Positions 53,128 to 63,976 of a stretch of DNA of 64,000 bases are shown here, in pieces. A program made the translations under genes and the position numbers. The stretch is from positions 548,181 through 612,180 of the forward strand of contig NW_024881852.1 of assembly GCF_019059575.1 (NCBI RefSeq). Direction: 5' to 3'. The stretch comes from Amphibalanus amphitrite (lineage: Eukaryota; Arthropoda; Thecostraca; Balanomorpha; Balanidae). The notes under the pieces were generated by a model. It did no database searches and was not told the DNA's origin. It was given only the letters and a program-made list of their open reading frames with translations. The number at the start of each line of letters is the position of its first letter. The stretch's first letter is position 1.

Positions 53128-54957
53128 CCACTGATGTATACTCAGATGAGGCGTATCATCAGTTTGTTAAGTCATGGACACCCGCTGAGACAATGGTGCT
53201 GCGGCCAGTGCATCTGGTTGTCAGCGTGCTGCGTTTGCGTGCCAACCAGGTTCCGTTCTGCAAGCACGGCACCATTTCCTATCCGCTGAAGGATGCCTGC
53301 CGGGCGCGGAATTTGCCATGGCATGATTTTGAAAGGCTGCCATTCGTTGTGCTGGTGCAGAGCAGACGAGACGGCACGTCTGCCGAGGCCATGGTAAACA
53401 TGCAGACCATACTGAGGGCCAAACACTTTATGGAACGCACCATGGAGTGTAAATACAACCCACGGCAGACGCGTCCATTCTATCGCTTTGTCGGCGAACA
53501 ATGGATGCCGTTTTCAAACGAAAACCTTGCAGCTCTGCCAGCGGCGGCTGTCCGAGTCGGACCGGCCGAGCACGCCTGCCGGTCTTCGTGTCGTACTGGC
53601 CAGCGACATTCACGCCCGTGCAGACAAGGTGTTGCGGTTTAACGAGTTCTGCAATTGGCTAGAGTCTGGCTTCACCATGGCCGACGAGCTGTGGAAAAGC
53701 TTCCGGCTGTCGCGCAGCGGTGAGGGTGCCGACACCACAGTGGCTGGCCAGGATGACTTATGGGAGGTCATTGAGAACTTTGTGGTGGGTCAAGCTGTCG
53801 ACGCGGCTGCCGACCGCCACAACGGAGGGCAGCACGAGCGACACACAGCTGACGACGACGAATCGGACGCCGATGAAATCGACGTCACCATGCGTCACGT
53901 TCTCAACTGTGCCGTTGCTAACGGCTGGCTGCTGCCCGCCCCCGTCGACGGAGACAATGTTGACTCGACCGGCGAGCCGAGTAGCGTGCTGTTACGCTGT
54001 TGTGAAGAGCTGGAGATGCTTGGCCGCGAGGTCCCGGCAACGATGAGGGCGTCCGCGCTGGCGGCATTTCTGCTGGTGCCGTCTGCGGGCCGCAGAGTGA
54101 ACGTCCCGAAGACATTCGCCGGCAGGGTATCGCGCGTTCTGCGCTCCTTCACTACCGATGCCGGGAGTCGACCGGGAAAAATCGCTGCCGAGTCGACACC
54201 GGTACATGCAGATGGCTTTCCCAGAGGTGTTCCGCTCGGGTGACGCCGATCCGTACCAGGACCGTAAGGTCAGCATCCGTCAGCCAGTCACCTCCTGGCG
54301 ACAGAACTGGCTTCAGGATGTCGCGTCAGCCCGGGCGGAGGCAACGTTGACCTTCAGTTCGTTGTCAGCAACCAGCTGAGTCGTGATAAGACCGGCCAGG
54401 AGGCCAATTGCCATCAGAATGACCGACTTCCAGACGGTTTGCCAACCAAGGAGCAACTGGAAAACGACCCGGCGCTGTGCAACAGGCTTGCTCAGTCGCT
54501 GCTTTGTCTACGCTCAAAACTGGAGGATTCTGACGCTTACTGGCGAGTGCAAAAGCAGGACGCCATCGGCATCGCTCGCTACCTTGAGAGCCCGCCGCCG
54601 TGGCGGTCTAATGCAATCCCCATGGAGGTTACTGTGGCAGACACGAGCCGTTCCCTACAATCATCATCCGGCTATTCATCGGCTGTGTGACAACGCTGCC
54701 GTGAATGAGGAGCTCAGTGACGAGCGCTATCTCCATGCACGGCTAGCCAACACGCTGCGACATCCCGGTATCGTGGCGTGGATGTCGGCGCTGATTGGTG
54801 AGCTGGACACGTTGGCACTATCTGTGGCACGACACTCTGCAACATACTTCCTGGTGCGCTCTGAGTGGGGTGCTAACGCCAACCCACACATTCACCGTCA
54901 CGTGATCAGTGAATCGTTCTCACGATTCCTACCCTTCAGACCTCTCTGAAGAACAAG
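53128..54957 (+). pseudogene. Helitron N-terminal and Rep HUH region, frameshifted
   Basis: Pieces in successive frames: 53128-53560 (ETMVLRPVHLVVSVLRLRAN, a Helitron pre-Rep region), 53488-54243, 54158-54379 (MQMAFPEVFRSGDADPYQDR, matching the Helitron FP-x-x-F block), 54439-54690 and about 54570-54949. The last has YFLVRSEWGANANPHIHRH, where HIH (54887-54895) is the HUH metal-binding motif of the Rep nuclease. Frame changes are single-base type. A stop shortly after HUH ends the frame. Confidence 0.75.
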
Positions 54958-56617
54958 GTGGCAGAGATCGAAAGAGATTTGCGGGTGGAAGACCCCACTT
55001 TGGAGAGCGATGATTCTCGCGTCACTCTTGAGACGCGCGTCAGCGCGGCCTGGCGTGACTGTCAACAAGAGTATGTCAGGCACATCGGTCGCTGCTACAC
55101 CAACTGGAATGCCGGCTTCACAAAAGACGGCGAGCGCACCTTTGACTTTGCCTACGATCGCAAAACAACCGTTTGCCGTGCTAGCATGGCCGTCCAGCTG
55201 GACGACGCGCTGTCAACTGGCGACTTTGCCGCCATTGACGAGCTCTATGTGCGCGTCATCAACGGCACGCTTCGACACACGGGCCACAGCGGACGCGGAG
55301 AACGCGCCGTCTGCCAAAGACGGGTGTGCCGTGCGGCGACCGGTCGTGGACAAGGCGGCAACCGAGGCGGCCCGTTCGGCAGATGGACGTGCCAAGCAGG
55401 TAAAAAAAGAGGTGATTGTGTGCAAGAGACGCATGCCACGGCATCTCCGCACCGAGCCGGCTGTGGTGATAGATGCACACGATCCTCGCATATATCAGTT
55501 CGAGACGGCCTCAAACGACAAATGGCTTGGTAGTCATGACCCGTTCACCATCCTGCACGTCCTCAACAACGTCGACGACAAGGCAGTGGTGCCCGCTTGG
55601 CTCACCCGTACGCCGCGTGTCGAGTGGAAAAGCTCGCCCACGGACAGCGGTGGCTACATATTTAACGTTCTGCTCGCTCAGTCCCGCGGCGACGGTAGCG
55701 TCGAGTACGCGCTCAAGTACACCATGAAGCCGGTGGCTCCAATCAGGACCACCGGCGACATGCTGTTGTCGGCAATGGAGCGCCGTGAGGCGAGCGATAA
55801 CGTGGATATCGGTGTCGTACAGAAATGTACAACCAGGCGGCGGCATCCATGTGTCAGTCCATCTTTCAGGCAGTGCACAAAAACTGGCAGCTGCCGCTGC
55901 TGCAGAAGAATTTGGACGTGAGGAGATTCAGTATGAGCGGCTGCCGCGTGGTGAAACCGGCCAATGCCGCTGGACAATCCGGTGTACGTGTATGCCGACT
56001 CGGTGGAGCGCTTCAACGCGCGGCTGGGCGTGAACATTCGTCATGGCAATATTCCTCTGACCGATATTCAGCGCAAAATGTCAGTCTACGAGTTTTACGA
56101 CACGTTCACGTGCACTGAGAAAACAATAGATGGTCAGGCGCGTATTCCAGATAAGTCGTCGCCAGTCTTCATGGTGTGGTGTGCTGAAAACAGTCATGTT
56201 GGCACCACATCATGGCATATCAAAGGCAAATCCGGCCAGAGTCAATTTCTGGAAGTATGCTCGCGACATCGTGCTGTGGTGTCAGCCGTGCCTGACATCG
56301 CAGGAGCTGATGCCGCCACTAGATTGTGTCACTGACTGCGCCATAGCCGCTCACTGGAGAGCCATGTACGAGCAGCTGATGGCATCTGACGTACACAAGC
56401 CTGTGTGGGTCAATCGGTATTACGAAGACCACCAACGCCGAGCGGCGGCAGCCACAGGCGAGGACGTGTCTGACGAATCGGACAGCGCCGATGACGACGA
56501 CGGCGACAACGCTGACGATGCTGCTGATGTTGTCGAGCCGCCTGAGGTAGAGGAAGAGCGTGAGCTGATGGCTCAGCGTGTGCGTGTGATCGATTCTACC
56601 AGACGGCTCTGGACGCC
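54958..56617 (+). pseudogene. Helitron Rep C-terminal region with paired catalytic tyrosines, frameshifted
   Basis: The frame at 54958-55300 passes into 55295-55830, which encodes VEYALKYTMKP. Its two tyrosines (codons at 55706 and 55718) are spaced like the Rep Y-x3-Y active-site pair. The following sequence is spread over three frames: about 55830-55925, 55870-55960 and 55964-56260, with YADSVERFNARLGV and IQRKMSVYEFYDTF. It continues at 56240-56600 with an acidic linker. At least four frame changes break it. Confidence 0.7.
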
Positions 56618-57610
56618 ATGCTGGCGTGTCCTGCAGAGGACATTGACGACGCAGTGCAGCGAGCTGACAGAGCGGCGGCGAGCGTCGCAAACCCGGCCGG
56701 CTACGACTTCCAGGCGCAGTGGCTCGGCGATCGCATAGTCAATCCAGAACATGTGCGTCGCAACTATGGCCGACTGGCTAGTCTGAGCGCCGGAGACGCT
56801 GCGCATTCTGCTCCGGTGACGCCGAGTGGACGTCAGCTGGTGCTGCCGCGTCTGGTCACAGGCTATCTGAAAGAACAGCGCGAGTGGCGACGCTCCTGTC
56901 GTGAATGGAATGCCTACGATCAGGCGGTGGCCAAATGGCACCGTAATCGGTCGTCACGCATCGCCGAGCCTGTCGCGCCCCTGGTCCCCGATATTAGGGA
57001 CAAACGGCCCAAGGCACTGCGTGCATTCCTGCTGGGTGATCCTGGCGCGGGCAAATCGACTACGCTGCGCTCTGCCGTGCACGAGTTGAACGAGCTGCTC
57101 GTCGCTGATGATGCCGACTGGACTGACGTAGTCAAACTTTCGGCGCCAACGGGCTGCGCATCGTTCCACATGGCACACGGTGCGACCACCATCCACCGTC
57201 TCTTTGCTATAAGAGTCGGTCAAGTAGGCGATGATCCGTTGCCGGCCGAGAGCCGACAGTTTGCTGCACTCTGTGAAAGGCTCGGTCCAGAGCTGGGTCT
57301 TCTCATATTCGACGAGTTCTCAATGATCCAGCGCAGGATGATGCGCTGGGTAGTAAAGCGACTCGAGGAGGCCGGCATCAATTTGGACGACATCGGCGTC
57401 GTGCTTGTCGGTGACCCGGCACAGATACTGCCGATCGGCGACAGTCCTGTGTGGAGTCTCCGCCAGCGAATGGACGACGGCAAAGACTGCTGCGAGGCAT
57501 CGCGGCTGGGCATGCTCGCCTTCCGTGAGGTGTTTCGTATGCCGGCGCTGGAAACAGTGGACGGCTTCGCGGCGTGGAGTCACGCCGCGGGACCCGAACA
57601 CGCTCAGTGA
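56618..57610 (+). pseudogene. Helitron PIF1-type helicase, N-terminal half
   Basis: An open stretch with helicase motifs in order: Walker A GDPGAGKST (about 57034-57062), motif Ia SAPTGCASFHM with GATTIHRLF, Walker B LLIFDEFSMI (about 57300-57328) and motif III GDPAQILPIGD (about 57410-57442). After FREVFRMPALE the frame is lost near 57560-57600. The PIF1-like helicase would unwind DNA 5' to 3' during rolling-circle transposition. This is the best preserved part of the Rep-helicase block. Confidence 0.8.
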
Positions 57611-59343
57611 TGCTGAGCGCCGTGCGGTGGCTCGTTTCCGTGCGGCAGCACTGGACGGCGATTACGAGACCGTCTACTTAAATGAAGTGCGGCGCACTGT
57701 CCAGAACGACGAGCTAGCCGACCATTTCACAAAGGTGATCATTCCATCGTTCCGCTACGGCAGGGCGACACACGCCAGTCTGCAGTGGCTCCGCGACAAC
57801 ACGGCCACCGCCGAGCACATGGCTGCTGATCCACTTTGGGCTGGCGCCGTCACACTGCACGGTAACCATTGGTTCAGCGAGCTGGCCGTGAATCGTGCTA
57901 CCGTCGAGTCGGACAACGCCAGGGCGCTCGTTCGCTTCGCCAACGAGCGTGACACGCCGGTAATGGCCGTGAACGCACAGCATTTACCGACGAAAAAAGC
58001 AGCTCGACTGCAAAAGGTGTCACCCAGAGAGTTCCGCAGCATACCGGCAGGTTCTTTGCGTGCAGTGGTCTACCGCTGATGCGTTGGAAAACGTGGCACC
58101 CAGTGTCGGTCTGTTCAATGGCGCTCACGTCGAGTTCGTCGGACCGCTGTACTTGGAGGATGACTGGCAGGTAACACTGTCCAGCTGTGAGTACCGAGAA
58201 AGGGTGCGGACCAGTGGCGTCACGCTGACCATTCCCCTCGACACACCCGCCTCGGACCGTGAGCGTATGTACCAGGTTCCCGTGGGCAGTGTCATCGTGA
58301 AGGTCAACGGTCAACCGTCGACGGCGATGAGCATCGTCTCGACGAGCTGGTCGCGGCGTCTAGCACCGTCCAGCTGGTATTTCACACGCCAAAGCACCCG
58401 CCCCATCTGCCCGAGTTCATTGTGGTGCGCGTTCCAAACTACACGAGAATCGTGGCCCAAATATCCTCGCATCGAAGATGCCGACGATCTGGTGCCAATA
58501 CGGATGGTAAAGCGCGCCCGTGACAAGGGCAAAAACAATCGGGCGATAGGCGGCGGTGAAGAGAGTCGGACCGAGTTTCGTGTTGGACCGCCGCTGGAGG
58601 GCGGCAGCGCATTCACCGGCTTTAAAGGCCAAGGCGCCACGCTGGATCGAGTGGTGGCCAAAGTGAAAGCGTGGGTAGAGACGCCCGGCTTCTGGACGGT
58701 GGTGGTGTCGCGTGTCAGACACCCACATCACCTGCACATTCCCACTGACCAGTGGCCAACTGTCGAGGAGATTCAGGTTCAGCGTCTGAATCCAGACGTG
58801 CTGGAGGCCGAGATTTTCGAGCGCCAAATGAAAATCAATGCCGCAAAGACGTGGCGTCACTTTGTGGCTGCCGAGGATGACGGCCAGTGGAGTAGCGCCG
58901 ATAATGTCGGAGAGACGCTGTCCACGTGGCTTGGAGGCGGCTGCACACACGCGACGTGGCCTCTATTGTGTGTGACGAGCTGCATGCCAAGGGAGTGGAT
59001 GTGTCTGTAAGTGATGTGCAGCACGTTATCCAGAAAATGTCGGAGACGGACGAGGCACTGATCCTTGCTGACCACATATATCTCACCTCACGGCAGCACT
59101 GCTGTCTTCTGCGCAGTAAAATACAGCGTGGACGACGGCGCCCCACTGCCACCAAACCGTCCAAGCGGCCGGCCTCCACGTCTGCTGGTCGGGGCCGGCG
59201 TGGTAAGGGTCGCCGCATCTCGTGAGAAAGGACGCTACGCATCGGTCGTGGATTTGCCGTGTGGTAAACTGTCACCTGAGCAAACCGTTGCACGCTTACG
59301 CAAGTGTCACTGGGAACTCACTGAACTAGTGAGGGAGTGTTAG
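57600..59343 (+). pseudogene. Helitron helicase C-terminal half, frameshifted
   Basis: The frame at 57600-58079 (TLSDAERRAVARFRAAALDG and YLNEVRRTVQNDELADHF) continues at 58060-58380 (LENVAPSVGLFNGAHVEFVG). It then shifts and resumes at about 58570-58920 with FKGQGATLDRVV (58620-58655) and VVVSRVRHPHHLHI, the terminal PIF1 motifs V and VI. Short pieces at 58926-59343 complete the C-terminus with a basic stretch. The order and spacing fit a Helitron helicase. Confidence 0.75.
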
Positions 59344-61034
59344 TGATGTTACTGTGAGCTGTTACTGTGAGCTGTTACTGTGTTACCGTGAGTGTTACTA
59401 GGTGTACTTATTCAATAGTGTGTGTTATTGGGTACGTTGGTCTAGAAAAGAGTGGTGTGAGTGAGTGAGAGTGGTGAAAGAGTGGTGCGCCATTGGCTCG
59501 GTGCTTTAGTGTTCGCACCTTGTCTACTACGCACTACGCCGCGATCAGGAGTACACGGCACTGGCACAACCGGACTCCCCTGCCATCGACTGATCGCCCC
59601 ACGCGCTCAGCCCCCGAGATGACCCAAGCTTGGACGATATCCAGTGGAACAGGGTGAGAGCAACTTATCCTCGTTGCCGATTTCGCTGTTTTGGCATCAA
59701 ACTGACCACGACGATAACGATATTGAATACGTTTTCAGTTCTTACGCGTCGGAGTCGCCATAATGGCAAAACAGCGCGATCAACCTCTGGATGAGCTGTG
59801 GGGAGGACCCTCGTGCATTGCACGTACCTTTGGAGCTGCGCTATCCAAGGTTTAAATGGTCCGCAGCGCATCACGTTGCCACTCTCCTACCGCAGCGAGG
59901 CTGTCACGTAGCCCGCACGGGCACGGTGGAGAGTAGGGGGATGCAGGCTGGTCGTACGTCCCGACTCAGTCATGATTGCTGTTGGGAGGAGCTGCGCCTT
60001 GCAAGCTTCCCAATATGTGCGCGCCCAACCCCGAGCCGGGCTGCCGTAGTGCAGTCGTGGGGTATGACTGCCGCGTGTGGGACCCCGATGCATGACGCAA
60101 ATCGGTGATGAGGGCGATCGTGGCAAAGTAAAGCTTGCCACGGCCGCCAACATCACGGATGGTGCCGATTGGAACCGCACTATCGGGGTGTAAACGGTCG
60201 CAAGTGCGGGCCCCGTACACACGCTCTGCTCCGTTGAACGGATGGGACAGTGTCCGGCAAGTCCTAAAGAGCACGTGTGAGTCACAAGGCGCAATGTAGG
60301 ACGTGACTACGGCTGGGGCATTGCTAATGAAATGTTCAATTTCGGGCCATTTCATTAGCCACCCTATATCATTTCCCACCCAACAGATGTATCCGTTACA
60401 TCTCCTTAACGGGTTCTCGAGGCAGTTTGCTTTTAACGTAATTTTGCCACGGTTACATATGGCACTGTTTAGACTTAAATGTATATGCCTCTAGGGCGGG
60501 CAGCACGGTGCACGGATGAACCTTTGGTGTGCGACAATCCTTCTCCACAGCCCAAGGTATATCCCTGTTCCTCCATCCGCCTCCTCGTGGCGCTGCCTGG
60601 AGTGTTAGGCACTGCCTAGCATACCAAGGATGGAAAACTAGCACTTGCGTCGATTGCGCATAATAGACACAGGTAAACTGAATCTCCTTCTACACGGAAC
60701 AACCAACAAGCATGAACAACTCCTGACACTGGCACAACAGGTCCAAAATTACATTACGTCAACTAAACGTTTTTGTGTGTGAAACGCAAAAGTGTGTTAC
60801 GAAAAATGAATGAAATGATCAAAATAAATGAGTAAATAAATAAATAATATACAATAGGGAACCCCTGGCGCTGCTGCTGCCGGCTGCTGATCCATCTTTA
60901 TACCGAGCGGGTAAATGAACTCACACCTATAGGTAGACCGCCGCTCGTACCTGACAATACAATAACGAGTGTTTGTAGCATGCACCATGCGCACATGACC
61001 AATGTCTTCACCCAGCATGTATTGGACATACCAG
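59344..61034. other. Right flank of the Helitron; noncoding
   Basis: Starts with repeats of GAGCTGTTACTGTGAG (59352-59385). A perfect 12-bp hairpin, GCTAATGAAATG and its complement, lies at 60323-60334 and 60348-60359 with a 13-nt loop. A second small hairpin, AGATGTA/TACATCT, is nearby (about 60385-60403). No coding exon is supported. Confidence 0.4.
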
Positions 61035-61286
61035 GTGGTCGGTACCGATCAGGACGGCAGCCGGTGGGTACGGGAGGCCCCCCTGCGGCCCACCCTGTCC
61101 TCGGTGCGTGTGGAGCCGGTCAGACCGAGGCCAGTCCGGCCCGGCCCGGTCAGAGCGGCGAGCTCCAGTTTCAAGTCACTAACGAAGGACGCTACCAGCA
61201 CACTTAAGGGTAAAAGCAGGGATGCGGAGCCGCCGGAGCCGGCATATTTTGCCCGGAGCCGGAGCCGGAGCCGTGAAACAATATAG
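61035..61286 (+). CDS. Candidate last exon of an unidentified gene, interrupted by a hAT MITE
   Basis: After a possible acceptor ACATACCAG (61026-61034) the frame reads VVGTDQDGSRWVREAPLRPT with strongly GC-ending codons like the real genes here, then a Pro/Arg-rich stretch and SFKSLTKDATSTLKGK. The hAT element at 61217 enters this frame. The present reading continues into it as an RS-repeat tail and stops at 61284-61286. If the insertion and one duplication are ignored, the old frame would end at TAA 62218-62220, eight codons past the insertion point. No upstream exon is identified, so the gene call is tentative. Confidence 0.35.
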   Translation: MVGTDQDGSRWVREAPLRPTLSSVRVEPVRPRPVRPGPVRAASSSFKSLTKDATSTLKGKSRDAEPPEPAYFARSRSRSRETI

Positions 61287-62190
61287 CCCGGAGCCGGAGC
61301 CGGAGCCGGAGCCGCCAAAAAAGGGGGCGACTCCGGCTCCTTTTATTTTTGAAGAGGAAAAATAATTGACCTAGTTCGGTTTGACAGTAGGTACAAGGCA
61401 GTAAAACATATCGTACTATTGGTCTCAATATAAGTGCCCAGGCGACCTGTAGTTTTGATGCGGTGAATACCCTCATCCTCGCCACAATGCGAGTGGCGCT
61501 GGCTGGGAGGAGGGGTGCACTCGGCCCGAGCTGTGGCGAGGGTAAGGATATTCACCGCATCAAAATACAGGTCGCCTGGGCCCTTATCTTGAGACCAATA
61601 GTACGTCATGGGCCATCAAGTGAATGAAAAAGCCGAATATCCCCAGTATCCCACAGTACGCAATCAACTTCCTGTCTGCTCCTCCCCCCCCTCAGTCTAT
61701 TGCATCCCCAGAACATGAGGACCGGTCATCAGGTGACGGCCATTGTTTTGAAGCCAGTGCAGTGGACTGCGACTCCCAGCACCGTCTCTTCCCCCCCCCC
61801 ACCCCCAATGCAGCCGAGATGGGTGTCAGCTTACGAGGGTCAGTGAACTCCGATTGCGGCGACTGCGTTTCCAATGCCATCGCTTCCTAGTCCTTTGTTC
61901 TGCCAGTTCTCTCCGAGGTGCGTTTGCGGGGGACGCGGTGAGCCGGTCATGGCAAGAGTAGGTAACGCGTATAACCAATCCAATTTTTCTTCCACCCGTA
62001 TTTAATTGATTGCATAGGGGATGTACTGAGTCGGAGCCGGAGCCGCCGAGAGCCGGACCTTTTACTCGGAGCCGGAGCCGGAGCCGCCATAACATTTCAC
62101 CCGGAGCCGGAGCCGGAGCCGGAGCCGTTTTTCTCCGGAGCCGGAGCCGGAGCCGGAGCCGTTTGAAATTTCCACGGCTCCGCATCCCTG
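61217..62190. mobile_element. hAT-like element with GGAGCC arrays and an internal inverted repeat
   Basis: A 974-bp element starting CAGGGATGCGGAGCCG and ending with the complement CGGCTCCGCATCCCTG. It is flanked by a perfect 8-bp duplication, GGTAAAAG (61209-61216 and 62191-62198). GGAGCC hexamers are arrayed inside both ends. In the middle, arms of about 70 bp (about 61413-61484 and 61533-61604) are inverted, a second fold-back nested inside. A frame at 61624-61890 has no recognisable family. No transposase is present. Confidence 0.85.
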
Positions 62191-62220
62191 GGTAAAAGCC
62201 AAAAGGGATCATTTTCATAA

Positions 62221-63110
62221 CGCAGGTTGTTCATTAGACAGGTGAGTCCAGCTTGTCGCATAGTGGTAACGTGGCGCACGTGCTATTGCACGTGCCGTGG
62301 CACGGGGTCAATTTTGGTGCTTAAATACACAAACAATGTGAAATGCAAGGAAGGGGGAAATGGCCGTCAGGCCGTCAGTTTTTATGATAGTATCGATCTG
62401 AAAATGGTATAGCAGAATAGAAGGGGGCTAAAAACTTATCTCGGATTTTTTTTTGTAAAATAAAGAAATTAAAATTCTGGGGAAATTATATATTCGAAAG
62501 GTGAAATTTCCCTAAATTTTCCCGTTTTCGAGTTAGCCGTCCACTGTTCAGGGACGGTGAGTGACACCGACGGGGTCATTTTTTACATGCTGATGGCCAC
62601 GTTGATGGGTCATCACGTGGCGTGAATGGTGAAACTATCAGAGGTCCGGCACGTGCCACGTGGCCACGTATTTGAGTCGCGTACCTCCCAGATTATCGTG
62701 GTTTGCCGATTGTGGCCTTATAGCACGAAAACAGCACAAGCCAGGAATACTGAAATGGTGCAATCAGTGAGGAGACAAGTCCTGCTACACCACGGCGGTC
62801 ACGTGGCACACGTGCAAATTGGGCACCTCCGTTGCGGATATATTTTATAGGAAATATTCAAATGTACATAACTTTGTCAGTTTAAGTCCGATTAGACTAG
62901 ATTTGGTGGGTTGATGAATTGTTAAGCGACATGAACGAATGCGGCACGTTTGTTGCAGTGCGCCACGTTGTCTCAAAGCGCCATTTTGCCATAAAGTGCA
63001 GAATGTGCGTATCTTGTCGAACATTGAACGATTAGGATGCGCTCTAATTAAGGGATGGCTGCTTAAACGGCAGATATGAATGCACCACATTTGCGCAGGC
63101 GTCATATTTG
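62221..63110. other. Unassigned sequence
   Basis: AT-rich sequence with scattered CACGTG-type words (for example near 62277-62300, 62650 and 62800) resembling the 40-42 kb repeats. No coding region, transposon ends or RNA gene recognised. Confidence 0.35.
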
Positions 63111-63124
63111 TCTTAATGCGTCAG

Positions 63125-63838
63125 TGTTTGCGTTTTGCTACGGCGGGCGTTTTTGCGGCGGTGTTTGCGTTTTTCGGTGTTTGCGTTGGCGGCGGGCGGC
63201 CGTTTTTGCGTTTTTGCGGTGTTTTCGTTTGGCGGCGGGCGGCGCGTTTTTGCGGCGTTTGGCGTTGCGGGGCGGGGGCGGGCGTGCGTGGGCGTTTTGC
63301 GTTTTTTTGTGTTTGGCGGCGGGCGGGCGGGCGATACGGTGTTTTGCGGTGTTTGCGTTTGGCGGCGGGCGGCCGTTTTTGCGTTTTTTGCGGCGTTTGC
63401 GGTTGGCGGCGGGCGGGCGTGCGACGGACGTTTTTTGCGTTTTTTTTTGTGTGGCGCGGGCGGGCGGGCGATACGAGGTTTTGCGGTGTTTGCGTTGGCG
63501 GCGGGCGGCCGTTTTAGCGGCCGGTTTGCGGCGGGCGGCCGTTTTAGCGGCGGTTTGCGGCGGCCGGCCGTTTTTTGCGGCGTTTGAGGTTTGCGGCGGG
63601 CGGCCGTGTTTTGCGGCGTTTTGCCTTTGGCGGCGGGCGATTTTTTGTGGCGGTGGTATTTGCGTTTTTTTGCGGTGTTTGCGTTTTGCGGCGGACGGGC
63701 GTTTTTGCGGCTTTTTTTGCGTTTTGTCTGCGGTTTTGTGCCTGCGGGCGATTGTTTTTTTTTGCGGGCTTTGTCGTTGGCGTTTTGAGCGTGCGTTTGC
63801 GAGTTTTGCGGTTTTGCGGCGGGCGGGCGGTTTTCCAC
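63125..63838. repeat. G/T-rich degenerate minisatellite (GGCGGGCGGCCGTTTTTGCG type)
   Basis: More than 700 bp of strand-asymmetric repeats with GCGGGCGG, TTTTTGCG and GTTTGCGTT words. All frames are open for long distances only because the composition avoids stops, and they must not be called genes. A canonical quadruplex-type run (GGGG, GGGGG, GGG, GGG with loops of 1, 1 and 7 nt) lies at 63269-63292. Confidence 0.75.
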
Positions 63839-63884
63839 AATTAAAGTCCAACCTTCGGATCCGCAGTGCTGTTCGACAAGTGCT

Positions 63885-63976
63885 GCCCGGTCCTAGAGGC
63901 AGTGATGTCAGTTCGTAGCACACCCATTCCGGTCTGCACGTGCAAGGCTCATCCTCTCGTTTGGCGGCCGGCCGTT
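63885..63976. repeat. Copy of the dispersed repeat also found at 48640-48710
   Basis: On the minus strand it shares with 48640-48710 the words AAACGAGAGGATGAGCCTTG, CACGTGCAGACCGG and GTGTGCTACGAACTGAC in the same order. In both places it lies next to CCGCCGCCAAACG-type G/C-rich sequence, so the minisatellite and this segment may belong to one element. Confidence 0.6.

Larger units (their letters stand above)
49744..59343 (+). mobile_element. Autonomous-type Helitron (OTU-bearing), degraded Rep-helicase
   Basis: A single coding block reads in order: OTU cysteine protease, AT-hooks, Cys-pair region, Helitron N-terminal region, Rep HUH nuclease and PIF1-type helicase. OTU domains are known from Helentron-type Helitrons. 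The OTU/AT-hook frame is intact for 3.4 kb. The remaining 6.2 kb needs about a dozen frame changes but contains few internal stops within each frame. A 12-bp-stem hairpin at 60323-60359 is a possible 3' structure. Neither terminus is certain, so the limits given are those of the coding region. Confidence 0.8.

Noticed and set aside
60323-60403. Definite Helitron 3' terminus at the 12-bp hairpin
   Set aside because: The hairpin is real, but no CTRR-type end follows at the usual distance and no matching 5' end was found, so it is listed only as a possibility.
63076-63923. Frames of 240-280 codons rich in Ala, Val, Arg, Phe or Lys, Pro
   Set aside because: They come from a G/T-rich minisatellite in which stops are rare by composition. 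Three overlapping frames on both strands are open at once.
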